Assembly (NCBI RefSeq): GCF_008919445.1
Contig: NZ_VSLG01000003.1
Location: 186,001-250,000, forward strand
Direction of reading: 5' to 3'
DNA length: 64,000 nucleotides
From: Serinicoccus kebangsaanensis
Lineage (GTDB): Bacteria > Actinomycetota > Actinomycetes > Actinomycetales > Dermatophilaceae
Positions 23,880-32,916 of this stretch are shown here, piece by piece (positions within the stretch are counted from its first letter, which is position 1; each line of letters begins with the position of its first letter). The translations under genes were made by a program, and so were the position numbers. The notes beneath the pieces are model-generated. The model saw only the letters and a program-made list of their open reading frames with translations, had not been told where the DNA came from and did no database searches.

Positions 23880-26022
23880 ACGACCCCGTCGCGACCACAG
23901 CGTCTCCGCCCTCGGCGGCACCGAGCTGGTCCAGCACGAAGGCGATCTCGAAGGCGGTCTCCCGCCAGGCGTCATACCTGCCGGTCCGGCCCCCGTGGCC
24001 GGCCACCATCTCGGTCTTGAGCAGGATGGGGCGCTGCTGCGGGTCGCTGGTCACCGTCTCGCGCAGCCGCGCCACCCACTTGGCGGGCTCGACATAGAAG
24101 ACCCGGGTGTCGTTGAGCCCGGTGGTGGCGAGGATGGCCGGGTAGTCCACCGGCCGGATGTTCTCGTACGGCGTGTAGGACCGCATCAGGGAGTAGATCT
24201 GCGCCGAGTCCACCGGGTTGCCCCACTCCTCCCACTCGCTGACCGTCAGCGGCAGCGAAGGGTCGAGGATCGTGGTGAGGGCGTCGACGAAGGCCACCCC
24301 CGCGTGCACGACGCGAAACTTCTCCGGCGCCAGGTTGAGCACGGCCCCCATGAGCAGCCCGCCTGCCGACCGCCCCTCGGCCGCCAACCGGTCCGGCGCC
24401 ACCCACCCCGTGCCGACGAGATGGTCGGCGCACGCGACGAAGTCGGTGAAGGTGTTGGTCTTGCGCTCCATCCGGCCGTCCTCGTACCACCCACGCCCCA
24501 GCTCGCCGCCACCGCGGACGTGGGCCACGGCATACACCACGCCTCGGTCGAGGTAGGACAGCCGGGACACCGAGAAGTGCGGGTCGATCGAGATCTCGTA
24601 GGAGCCGTAGCCGTAGAGCAGCCCGGGGTGGCTGCCGTCCGGCGCCAGGTCACGGCGCGCCACCACGGAGATGGGGATCTGGGTGCCGTCGTCCGCGGTC
24701 GCCCAGAGCCGGTGCTGCTGGTAGTCCTGCGGGTCGTAGTCCCCGAGCACCGGCTGACGCTTCACCAGGGTCAGGTCCCCGGTGCACAGGGTGAGGTCGT
24801 AGACGCTGCGGGGCGTGACCAGCGACTCGACGAGCACCTGCAGGGTGTCGGTCTCGTAGCTGGGGTTGGCGCCCGACTCGATCGTGTAGACGGCCTCCTC
24901 GACGGGGACCTGGTAGCCCTCGCCGACCGGCCGGCCCTGCGCGGACAGGGGGAGCACCTGCAGCTGGGTCAGCCCCTCGCGCCGCAGCGAGAGGACCAGG
25001 TGCCCGGCGAAGGCCTCCACACCGACCAGCCGCACGCCGTCCTGACCGGCCACCACGGTCGACCAGTCCTGGGCCGACGTGGACCCGGTGGCAGCCACCG
25101 CCAGCTCGAAGTCCCGGTGGGTGCGGTTGTGCACGATCCACAACCGGTCACCAGCCGGCTCGACGTCGTACTCCACACCCTCCTCCCGCGGAGCCACCAC
25201 CCGCGCCTGACCGGTGGGGTCCTCGGCGTCGACCAGCCGGCACTCGGAGGTGTTCTTGCTGCCGAGCCAGATGATGACGTGCCGGTCGTCCCGGGACGTG
25301 CCCACGCCCATCCAGAAGCGCTCGTCGCGCTCCTCGTGGACGAGCGTGTCGGCCTCGGCGGGGGTGCCGACCTCGTGCCGCCAGACCTGGTAGGGCCGCC
25401 ACGCGTCGTCCACCCGGGTGTAGAACAGGTGTCGGCCGTCCAGGCTCCACGCGGTGCCGTAGCCGATGCCCCGCACGACGTCGTCGACGACCTCGCCGGT
25501 GTCCAGGTCCTTCACCCGCAGGTCGAACCGCTCGTCGCCGCTGGTGTCGACGGCGTAGGCGAGCCGGTCCCCCGCCGGCGTGACGTCGAAGGCACCGAGG
25601 CTGAAGAACTCCTCGCCCTGCGCCTCGGCGTTGCCGTCGAGGAGCACCTGCTCGCCCTCGGGCGCGGCACCGGGGTCCAGCTCGGGCCGGTCCGGGGAGT
25701 CGCCGACCGCGACCCGGCCGTGCACGGCGTACTGCTCGCCCTCGATGGTGCGGCTGTAGTACCACCAGTCCCTGTGCCGCACCGGCACCGACAGGTCGGT
25801 CTGCTGCACGCGGCTCTTGATCTCGGTGAAGACCCGCTCCTGCAGCGGGTCCAGGTGCTCGGTGCGCGACCGGGTGTAGGCGTTCTCCGCCTCGAGGTGG
25901 GCGATGACCTCCGGATCGGACTTGTCCCGCAGCCACTCGTACGGATCGACGACGTCCTCGCCGTGGTGCGAGCGGACGACGTCGACGTGGGCGGCGCGGG
26001 GCGGGGTGGTCTGATCGGTCAC
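23878..26022 (-). CDS. Oligopeptidase B-like S9 serine peptidase
   Basis: A 714-residue peptidase of the prolyl oligopeptidase family that should cleave short peptides after basic residues in the cytoplasm. The N-terminal two thirds is the beta-propeller that limits substrate size. The catalytic domain shows 'AEGRSAGGLLMG' with Ser552, the Asp in 'TTGLNDTRV' near 635 and the His in 'MVAGHGGRTGRYD' near 680. 'HVRGGGELGRGWYEDGR' is typical of oligopeptidase B. The GTG start at 26022 has only a weak ribosome site. It lies 34 bp after dnaE on the same strand, so some read-through from the dnaE transcript is possible. Confidence 0.88.
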   Translation of the reverse strand: MTDQTTPPRAAHVDVVRSHHGEDVVDPYEWLRDKSDPEVIAHLEAENAYTRSRTEHLDPLQERVFTEIKSRVQQTDLSVPVRHRDWWYYSRTIEGEQYAVHGRVAVGDSPDRPELDPGAAPEGEQVLLDGNAEAQGEEFFSLGAFDVTPAGDRLAYAVDTSGDERFDLRVKDLDTGEVVDDVVRGIGYGTAWSLDGRHLFYTRVDDAWRPYQVWRHEVGTPAEADTLVHEERDERFWMGVGTSRDDRHVIIWLGSKNTSECRLVDAEDPTGQARVVAPREEGVEYDVEPAGDRLWIVHNRTHRDFELAVAATGSTSAQDWSTVVAGQDGVRLVGVEAFAGHLVLSLRREGLTQLQVLPLSAQGRPVGEGYQVPVEEAVYTIESGANPSYETDTLQVLVESLVTPRSVYDLTLCTGDLTLVKRQPVLGDYDPQDYQQHRLWATADDGTQIPISVVARRDLAPDGSHPGLLYGYGSYEISIDPHFSVSRLSYLDRGVVYAVAHVRGGGELGRGWYEDGRMERKTNTFTDFVACADHLVGTGWVAPDRLAAEGRSAGGLLMGAVLNLAPEKFRVVHAGVAFVDALTTILDPSLPLTVSEWEEWGNPVDSAQIYSLMRSYTPYENIRPVDYPAILATTGLNDTRVFYVEPAKWVARLRETVTSDPQQRPILLKTEMVAGHGGRTGRYDAWRETAFEIAFVLDQLGAAEGGDAVVATGS

Positions 26023-26056
26023 CGGGCCACGCTACCCCGGCCTCCGGCGGGTGCGG

Positions 26057-29000
26057 CTAGTTGCCGACGCTGGAGGGACCGAGGAGCGCCTTGAGGTCGC
26101 CGAACAGCTCCGGGGTCGCGGTGACCCGCAGGCTCTCATCCAGCTTGAGCAGCACGGTCCGCCCCGGCTGGGTGAGCTTGACGTGCACGTCGGTGGCGCC
26201 CGGGTGGTCGGCCAGGACGCCCTTGAGCTTGTGCGCCAGCCCGTCGGTGACCCGGGTCAGCGGCAGGTTGAGCACCACCGGGCCCCGGGGGCCGGCCTTG
26301 ATGTCCGGCAGCGTCATCTCGTTGGCCATCAGCTCGGTCGACTCGTCCTTCTTCAGCCGGCCCTTCACCACGACGACGGTGTCCTCCGCGAGCATCGTGG
26401 AGATGGTCATGTAGGTCTTCGGCCAGAAGACCACGTCCAGCGACCCGGCCATGTCCTCGACCGAGGCACGGGCATACGGGTCGCCGTTCTTGGTGCGCTT
26501 GAGCTGCAGGTTGGTGATCAGCCCCGCCACGGTCACGAAGTCGCCGTCCTTGGCACCGTCCTCGCCGACGAGCTGCAGGATGGAGGCGCTGGCGTGCTGG
26601 GACAGGATGTGCTCGATGCCGTTCAGCGGGTGGTCGGAGACGTAGAGCCCGAGCATCTCCCGCTCGAACGCGAGCCGCGCCGTCTTGTCCCACTCGATCC
26701 CCGGGATGGGGGGCAGGGTCACGATCTGCACCGCGTCGCCCTCGCCCTGCTCGTCGCCGAAGGAGAAGCCGGAGAAGAGGCTGTCCTGACCGATCGCCTC
26801 CTGCTTCTTCTCGTCGGCGAGCGCCTCGACATACCTCTCGTGGACGGTCACCAGACCCTGGCGGGTATGCCCGAGGCTGTCGAAGGCGCCGGCCTTGCAC
26901 AACGACTCGATCGTGCGCTTGTTGCACACGACGGCGGGGCACTTGCGCAGGAAGTCCTCGAAGGAGGTGAACGCCCCCTTCTCCTCCCGGGTGTCGACGA
27001 TCGCCTGGACGACGTTCGCCCCGACGTTGCGGATCGCCTGCAGACCGAAGCGGATGTCGTCGCCGACGGCGGCGAAGGTGCCGATCGACTCGTTGACGTC
27101 CGGCGGCAGCACCGGGATCTTGAGGCGGCGGCACTCGGCGAGGTAGAGGGCGGTCTTGTCCTTGTCGTCGCCGACACTGGTGAGCAGCGCCGCCATGTAC
27201 TCGGCCGGGTAGTTGGCCTTGAGGTAGGCCGTCCAGTAGGAGATGACGCCGTAGGCCGCGGTGTGCGCCTTGTTGAAGGCGTAGTCCGAGAAGGGCACGA
27301 GGACGCCCCACAGGGCGGCGACCGAGGCCTCGGTGAAACCGTTGCTCTTCATCCCCTCGGAGAAGGGGATGTACTCGGCGTCCAGCACCTCCTTCTTCTT
27401 CTTCCCCATCGCGCGGCGCAGCAGGTCGGCGTTGCCCAGGGTGTACCCCGCCAGCTTCTGGGCGATCTCCATGACCTGTTCCTGGTAGATGCACAGACCG
27501 TAGGTCGTGCCCAGGATGGGCTCGAGAGCTGCCTCCATCTCCGGCTGCAGCTTGCCCTTGAGCTCGGGGTCGAGCGGGGTGTTCTCCTGCTTGCCGTTCT
27601 TGCGGAGGGCGAAGTTGGTGTGCGCGTTGACGCCCATCGGACCCGGGCGGTAGAGCGCGAGCGCCGCGGAGATGTCCTCGAAGTTGTCCGGCTGCATGAG
27701 CCGGAGCAGCTGCCGCATGCCGTTGCCGTCGAGCTGGAAGACCCCCAGGGTGTCGCCGCGACCGAGCAGCTCGTAGGTCCGGCCGTCGGTCATGTCCTTC
27801 GACAGCGCGTCCAGGTCGATCTCCTGGCCGCGGTTGTCCTTGATGTTGTGGATCGCGTCGTCCAGGACGGTGAGGTTGCGAAGGCCGAGGAAGTCCATCT
27901 TGACCAGCCCCAGCGACTCGCAGGTGGGGTAGTCGAACTGGGTGATGATCTGGCCGTCCTGGTCGCGGCGCATGATGGGGATGACGTCGATCAGCGGCTC
28001 GCTGGACATGATGACGCCGGCGGCGTGCACCCCCCACTGCCGCTTCAGCCCCTCGAGCCCGGTCGCGGTGTCGAAGACCTCGGCGGCGTGCTCGTCGTCG
28101 GTGAGCAGCTCGCGGAACTCGCCGGCCTCGGCATACCGCTTGTCCTGCGGGTCCTGGATCCCGGCCAACGAGATGTCCTTGCCCATGACCGGGGGCGGCA
28201 TCGCCTTGGTGAGCCGCTCCCCCATCGCGAACGGGAAGCCCATGACCCGGGAGGCGTCCTTGAGCGCCTGCTTGGCCTTGATGGTGCCGTAGGTGACGAT
28301 CATCGCGACCCGCTCGTCGCCGTACTTCTCGGTGACGTAGCGGATGACCTCGGAGCGGCGCCGGTCGTCGAAGTCGACGTCGAAGTCCGGCATCGACTTG
28401 CGCTCCGGGTTGAGGAAACGCTCGAAGATCAGGCCGTGCGGGATCGGGTCCAGGTCGGTGATGCCCATGGCGTAGGCGCACATGGAGCCGGCACCTGAGC
28501 CGCGCCCGGGCCCGACCTTGATGTTGTTGTCCTTGGCCCAGTTGATGAAGTCGGCGACGACGAGGAAGTACCCGCAGTTGTGGACCGCGACGGCATCTGC
28601 GACATAGGTGTGGTCACCGGAGACGGTCAGGTTGTAGACCGTGCCGCTGTAGGGCTTCTGATCGACAGATCGCACCCTGACCCACCATCGTCCATCGACC
28701 AGGCGGGCGTTGTAGGGGTTCTTGGTCGCGTTGGGTACCCAGAGAACCTTGCATGTTCGCTGGCTCGGGCTGTGCTGAATTGTGGCCCATTGTCCGAGGC
28801 TGAGGATCAGGGACCGGAGCTCCCGCGCCAGGGTCGGATTCACGGTGGTCACCATGTGACGACCACGGTCCACGTGGCCGTCACCCTCGCGCCAGCCGTC
28901 GATGAAGGCCCATATGCCCTCGTCTGGCACGGATCGCACCCAGGACCCGACGTGCTTGTTCCGGACACCTGCTCCGAACAGGTGGCCGAGGAGCAGCGCC

Positions 29001-30763
29001 AAAGGATGATTGGTGAGCATGACCACCACACCCTGGTGATGCGGCGAGCCTGACGAAGCCTTGGTGTAAACCCGTGGGCGCCCCAGGTCCAGCGCCTCGA
29101 TGACCGAGCAGAGGCGAGCGACTGCTGGTTCGTCCTTGTGGAGGGTCCAGCCGATCTGCCCGGGATTCACGTCGCCGTGGGGATCGTAGACATGACCCTC
29201 TGCGACCCATAGCCCGAGGAGCCACATCAACTCTGGGGACCACTCGATGTGCGACGGCAAGCCGCCGTGATTCGCTCGGGCTGCCCTCCGCTCCCCACGA
29301 CCCATCCTCATGACCCTGCCGTCGCTCTCCGCGATCTCCCAGCCGACGCTGCGCATGAGCCCCACCAGATCGAACGGCGCGTAGTCCCCCCGCTCAGGCT
29401 GAGGGAGGAGCAGTTCGTCACCCGGAGCGACATTCTGCGCCTCGACCCACCCCTTCCGAGCCACGAGGAACGGGTGCTCCGAGGTTGCGCTGATCGGCCA
29501 AGGTTGGCCGAAAGGCTGGATGCAATGTATGTCCTCAGTGACCTGACGGGACAGCACCTTCTCCACGGTGGCACGCCGTCCCCGGTAGTTCCACGTGCTG
29601 ATCGACGTGACCTCATCACCCTCGTCGATCTCGTCGATACGCTGCCATGACCCGTCCGCCATCAGGACGGGCGTCTCGGGTGTGAAGCAATACCCCTTCT
29701 CCATGATGACGCCCGACTCGTACTCCGCCTGCTTCCGGGCGTAGTCGGGCACTCCCTCGGGGAAGCGACGCTGCAGGCCGGTCTCGACCTCCTTGATGAA
29801 CCAGCTGGTCTCGTCCTCCCCCTCCGGCACCGGGAAGCGCGGCATGTAGCGCCCCTCGCCCTCGGTGAAGGAGATGTCGCAGCGGTCGGCGACCAGGAGC
29901 GTGTTGTCGCAGGCCTCGGGCAGCTCGCGCCACACGTCGCGCATCTCGGCGGCGGTCTTGAGGTAGTAGCCGTCACCGTTGAACTGGAACCGGTTCGGGT
30001 CCTGCATGGTGGAGCCGGACTGGACGCAGAGCAGGGCCGAGTGGGCCTTGGCGTCCTCCTGGTGGGTGTAGTGCAGGTCGTTGGTCGCCAGCAGCGGCAG
30101 CGAGAGCTCCTTGGCGAGCCGGAGCAGGTCCTGGCGCACCACCCGCTCGATCTCGATGCCGTGGTCCATCAGCTCCAGGAAGTAGTTGTCCGCACCGAAG
30201 ATGTCCTTCATGTCCGAGGCGTACTGGACGGCCTGGTCCCACTGCCCCAGCCGCAGCCGGGTCTGGATCTCGCCGGACGGGCAGCCGGTGGTGGCGATCA
30301 GCCCCTGCCCGTAGGTCTCCAGCAGCTCGCGGTCCATCCGCGGCTTGAAGTAGTAGCCCTCCATCGAGGCGAGCGAGGCCATGCGGAAGAGGTTGTGCAT
30401 GCCGTTGTTGTTGCGGGCGAGCAGCGTCATGTGGGTGTATGCACCGCCGCCGGAGACGTCGTCCCTCCCGCCGTCGCCGTACTTCACCCGTGTCTTGTCG
30501 GTGCGGTGCGTGCCGGGGGTGACGTAGGCCTCGAGCCCGATGATCGGCTTGACGTCGTACTGCTGCGCGGTCTTCCAGAACTCGTAGGCCCCGAAGATGA
30601 ACCCGTGGTCGGTGGTCGCGATGGCCGGCATGCCGAGCTCGGCGGCCTTCTCGAACATGTCGGTGATCCGCGCCGCACCGTCGAGCATGGAGTACTCGGT
30701 GTGGTTGTGCAGATGGACGAAGTTCTGCTCTCTTCGGACCGGAGTGCTGGCTGCGGCTGACAT
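26057..30763 (-). CDS. dnaE: DNA polymerase III subunit alpha, interrupted by an intein
   Basis: A 1568-residue precursor of the replicative polymerase. After removal of a 371-residue intein (359-729) the mature protein has 1197 residues, normal for DnaE. The PHP domain occupies the first 280 residues ('FVHLHNHTEYSMLDGAA' at the start), the polymerase palm has 'GPGRGSGAGS' and the catalytic 'PDFDVDFDD' (Asp794 and Asp796 in precursor numbering), then fingers, a helix-hairpin-helix segment and a C-terminal OB fold ('VAGLITNLQLKRTKNGDPYA'). ATG 30763. It is the last gene in the line that starts with the dcw cluster, 51 bp after the RluA-type gene on the opposite reading side, both minus strand. 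Confidence 0.96.
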   Translation of the reverse strand: MSAAASTPVRREQNFVHLHNHTEYSMLDGAARITDMFEKAAELGMPAIATTDHGFIFGAYEFWKTAQQYDVKPIIGLEAYVTPGTHRTDKTRVKYGDGGRDDVSGGGAYTHMTLLARNNNGMHNLFRMASLASMEGYYFKPRMDRELLETYGQGLIATTGCPSGEIQTRLRLGQWDQAVQYASDMKDIFGADNYFLELMDHGIEIERVVRQDLLRLAKELSLPLLATNDLHYTHQEDAKAHSALLCVQSGSTMQDPNRFQFNGDGYYLKTAAEMRDVWRELPEACDNTLLVADRCDISFTEGEGRYMPRFPVPEGEDETSWFIKEVETGLQRRFPEGVPDYARKQAEYESGVIMEKGYCFTPETPVLMADGSWQRIDEIDEGDEVTSISTWNYRGRRATVEKVLSRQVTEDIHCIQPFGQPWPISATSEHPFLVARKGWVEAQNVAPGDELLLPQPERGDYAPFDLVGLMRSVGWEIAESDGRVMRMGRGERRAARANHGGLPSHIEWSPELMWLLGLWVAEGHVYDPHGDVNPGQIGWTLHKDEPAVARLCSVIEALDLGRPRVYTKASSGSPHHQGVVVMLTNHPLALLLGHLFGAGVRNKHVGSWVRSVPDEGIWAFIDGWREGDGHVDRGRHMVTTVNPTLARELRSLILSLGQWATIQHSPSQRTCKVLWVPNATKNPYNARLVDGRWWVRVRSVDQKPYSGTVYNLTVSGDHTYVADAVAVHNCGYFLVVADFINWAKDNNIKVGPGRGSGAGSMCAYAMGITDLDPIPHGLIFERFLNPERKSMPDFDVDFDDRRRSEVIRYVTEKYGDERVAMIVTYGTIKAKQALKDASRVMGFPFAMGERLTKAMPPPVMGKDISLAGIQDPQDKRYAEAGEFRELLTDDEHAAEVFDTATGLEGLKRQWGVHAAGVIMSSEPLIDVIPIMRRDQDGQIITQFDYPTCESLGLVKMDFLGLRNLTVLDDAIHNIKDNRGQEIDLDALSKDMTDGRTYELLGRGDTLGVFQLDGNGMRQLLRLMQPDNFEDISAALALYRPGPMGVNAHTNFALRKNGKQENTPLDPELKGKLQPEMEAALEPILGTTYGLCIYQEQVMEIAQKLAGYTLGNADLLRRAMGKKKKEVLDAEYIPFSEGMKSNGFTEASVAALWGVLVPFSDYAFNKAHTAAYGVISYWTAYLKANYPAEYMAALLTSVGDDKDKTALYLAECRRLKIPVLPPDVNESIGTFAAVGDDIRFGLQAIRNVGANVVQAIVDTREEKGAFTSFEDFLRKCPAVVCNKRTIESLCKAGAFDSLGHTRQGLVTVHERYVEALADEKKQEAIGQDSLFSGFSFGDEQGEGDAVQIVTLPPIPGIEWDKTARLAFEREMLGLYVSDHPLNGIEHILSQHASASILQLVGEDGAKDGDFVTVAGLITNLQLKRTKNGDPYARASVEDMAGSLDVVFWPKTYMTISTMLAEDTVVVVKGRLKKDESTELMANEMTLPDIKAGPRGPVVLNLPLTRVTDGLAHKLKGVLADHPGATDVHVKLTQPGRTVLLKLDESLRVTATPELFGDLKALLGPSSVGN
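28577..29689 (-). other. Intein with LAGLIDADG homing endonuclease, within DnaE
   Basis: In-frame insertion of 371 residues. It begins with Cys359 in 'CFTPETPVLMADG' (block A), has 'TSEHPFLVARKGW' (block B with its His), two dodecapeptide endonuclease motifs ('LLGLWVAEGH' and 'AFIDGWREGDGH'), block F 'GTVYNLTVSGDHTYVAD' and ends 'AVAVHN' before Cys730 of the extein ('CGYFLVVADF'). Removing it rejoins 'IMEKGY' to 'CGYFLVV'. All splice residues (Cys1, block B His, terminal His-Asn, Cys+1) are present, so it should splice. The DNA is noticeably less G+C-rich than the flanking dnaE, suggesting later arrival. Confidence 0.95.
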
Positions 30764-30814
30764 CAGGACGTGATCCTAGTTCGCCCCGCTGACACCCCGG
30801 CGACCCCGGTCCGG

Positions 30815-31750
30815 TCAGCCGCGGACACGCTCGAGCGCCCGCTCCAGGTCCTCCGGGTATGCCGACGCGAACCGCACCCGCTCCCCGCTGCCGGGGTGGT
30901 CGAAGGCCAGCTCGGTGGCGTGCAGCCACTGCCGCTCCAGCCCCAGGGCGCTGGCGAGGGTGGGGTCCGCCCCGTAGGTCAGGTCGCCGCAGCAGGGGTG
31001 CCGCAACGCGGAGAAGTGCACCCGGATCTGGTGCGTGCGCCCGGTCTCCAGGTGGATCTGCAGCAGGCTGGCCCGCCGGTGCGCCTCCAGCAGCTCGTAG
31101 TGGGTGATGCTGGGGCGACCGCTGGTCATGACCGCGAAGCGGTAGTCGTGCCCGGGATGGCGGCCGATCGGCGCCTCGATCGTCCCCTCGTGCGGGTCCG
31201 GCAGCCCCTGGACCAGCGCGTGGTAGGTCTTGTCGACGACGCGGTCGCGGAACGCCTGCTTCAGCACGGTGTAGGCACGCTCGGACTTGGCCACGACCAT
31301 GAGCCCGCTGGTCCCCACGTCCAGCCGCTGCACGATGCCCTGCCGCTCCGGCGCACCGGACGTGGAGATCCGGTAGCCCGCGGCGGCCAGCCCTCCGACC
31401 ACGGTCGGGCCGGTCCAGCCCACGCTCGGGTGCGCCGCGACGAAGGCCGGCTTGTCGACGACCACCATGTCGGGGTCGTCGTGGACGATGCGCATCCCCT
31501 CGACCGGCTCGGCCACGACGTCCAACCCCGCCGGAGATGCCGCCGGTGGCAGCTCCACCTCGAGGAAGGCGCCGGCGGTGAGCCGGTCGGACTTCCCGAC
31601 GACGCGACCGTCCACCTGCACCAGGCCCTGGCCGGCCAGCGACGCCGCCCGGGACCGGGACAGCCCCAGCAGCCGCGGCAGGGCGGTGTCGACCCGCTCC
31701 CCCTCCAACCCGTCGGGCACGGTGAACGCCCGTGACTCGGGCACGCTCAC
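30815..31750 (-). CDS. RluA-family 23S rRNA pseudouridine synthase
   Basis: A 311-residue enzyme, most like RluD, which makes pseudouridines in helix 69 of 23S rRNA. The N-terminal S4-like RNA-binding domain covers '[20 protein letters not shown]' (about 18-37) and the catalytic Asp lies in '[18 protein letters not shown]' near 140. '[20 protein letters not shown]' is the conserved second family motif. GTG 31750 overlaps the lspA stop (GTGA), matching the common actinobacterial lspA-rluA pair. Confidence 0.9.
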   Translation of the reverse strand: MSVPESRAFTVPDGLEGERVDTALPRLLGLSRSRAASLAGQGLVQVDGRVVGKSDRLTAGAFLEVELPPAASPAGLDVVAEPVEGMRIVHDDPDMVVVDKPAFVAAHPSVGWTGPTVVGGLAAAGYRISTSGAPERQGIVQRLDVGTSGLMVVAKSERAYTVLKQAFRDRVVDKTYHALVQGLPDPHEGTIEAPIGRHPGHDYRFAVMTSGRPSITHYELLEAHRRASLLQIHLETGRTHQIRVHFSALRHPCCGDLTYGADPTLASALGLERQWLHATELAFDHPGSGERVRFASAYPEDLERALERVRG

Positions 31751-32307
31751 CGGGCCTGCTCCATGTCCTCGTCGTGCTCCTGTCCCTCGCGCGTGCCGTC
31801 CGGGTGGTAGCCACGCAGCGAGAGCAGGATGATCAGACCCGCGGCCGTGGTCACCCCGATGTCGGCGACGTTGAAGACCGGGAAGTTCGGCAGGGCGAGG
31901 AAGTCGACAACGTGCCCCAGCCCGACCGACGGTGGTCGGACGTAGCGGTCGACGAGGTTGCCCACCGCACCGCCGAGGAGCAGACCCAGGGTGAGGCCCC
32001 ACCCCAGGCTGCGGGTGCGGAACGACTGGCCGATGATGGCCAACGACACCAGGGTCGCGATGGCGGTCACCACGCCGGTCCAGCCGGTGCCCAGGGAGAA
32101 GGCCGCACCGGAGTTGTAGGTCAGGTGCAGCTGCAGCAGCTCGCCGACGAGCGGCACCGACTCGCCGCGGGTGAGGGCCGCCTCGGCCCACGCCTTGGTG
32201 GCCTGGTCCAGGCCCGCCCAGAGCAGGGCGACGACGAGCACCACGACGGTGCGCCGGGGAGGACGGTCGGTCAGCGGCGTTCCTGCTTCTGCTTGCATGT
32301 CATGCAT
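31747..32307 (-). CDS. lspA: Lipoprotein signal peptidase
   Basis: A 186-residue membrane aspartyl peptidase that removes signal peptides from prolipoproteins after lipidation. Four transmembrane segments are visible, with the family motifs '[14 protein letters not shown]', '[11 protein letters not shown]' carrying the first catalytic Asp and '[20 protein letters not shown]' carrying the second. The start is uncertain: ATGs at 32307 and 32298 both lie inside the end of the DksA-like gene and neither has a clear ribosome site, which suggests translational coupling. The stop overlaps the rRNA modification gene downstream. Confidence 0.92.
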   Translation of the reverse strand: MHDMQAEAGTPLTDRPPRRTVVVLVVALLWAGLDQATKAWAEAALTRGESVPLVGELLQLHLTYNSGAAFSLGTGWTGVVTAIATLVSLAIIGQSFRTRSLGWGLTLGLLLGGAVGNLVDRYVRPPSVGLGHVVDFLALPNFPVFNVADIGVTTAAGLIILLSLRGYHPDGTREGQEHDEDMEQAR

Positions 32308-32741
32308 AGCGTCGCACGAGGAAAGGCCTGCAGCCGCATCTTGCCGATCGGCGTCCCGCAGGACTCGCAGTCTCCGTAGGTGCCCTGCTCGATCCGGTCC
32401 AGCGCGTGCGTGTTCTGGTCGATGAGGTCGCGCGCGTTGTTGGTGACGGAGAGCTCGTGCTCGCGCTCCCAGGTGGCTGATCCCGCGTCCGCCTGGTCGT
32501 CCCCGGCACCGTCGCCGAAGGCCCGGCCCCGCTCGAAGAGGTCCTGCTCGGCCTCCGCGACCTCGGCCCGGAGACGCTCGATCTCCCCCTCCAGCTCGCC
32601 TCGCAGCTCGGCCACCTCGGCGGCGCTCCACGGGCTCTCGCCCTCGCGCACGCTCAGTGCCGTGTGCTCACCCTTCGTCCGGCTCCCCCGCGACGCGCGC
32701 GTCGTGCTGCGGGAGCCCCCCTTTTTCGCCGTCGTGGCCAC
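32271..32741 (-). CDS. DksA/TraR-type C4 zinc-finger protein
   Basis: A 156-residue protein from GTG 32741, preceded by AAGGACG; the frame extends to 32828 without better signals. The head is Lys/Ser/Thr-rich, residues about 40-100 form a coiled coil ('[20 protein letters not shown]'), and the C-terminus carries the zinc finger '[20 protein letters not shown]' with a second 'CMTC' pair. '[11 protein letters not shown]' is the signature of this family. DksA proteins reach into the RNA polymerase secondary channel; actinobacterial versions next to lspA are common but less studied. It overlaps lspA by 37 bp. Confidence 0.85.
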   Translation of the reverse strand: MATTAKKGGSRSTTRASRGSRTKGEHTALSVREGESPWSAAEVAELRGELEGEIERLRAEVAEAEQDLFERGRAFGDGAGDDQADAGSATWEREHELSVTNNARDLIDQNTHALDRIEQGTYGDCESCGTPIGKMRLQAFPRATLCMTCKQKQERR

Positions 32742-32916
32742 GGTCGTCCTTCGTTCGACAACTGCGCCCGCCCCACAGGGGACGAGCGATGGTGGCGGCA
32801 GGATAGAACACGCGTGCGGCGTTGACAACGCAGGATGCCGGGTGTCACCGGGCGGGTATGCCAGAGCGCCCCCGTCGCACTCGCGGCGGGGGCGCTCCCT
32901 GGTGGTGTCCCGGGGC

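Noticed and set aside
22264-26094. 1276-residue open frame on the plus strand
   Set aside because: It lies opposite the aldehyde dehydrogenase and oligopeptidase genes, has no recognisable domain, and reflects third-position G+C bias.
26051-28498. Long plus-strand frame opposite dnaE
   Set aside because: Antisense to conserved polymerase motifs; composition is that of a shadow frame.
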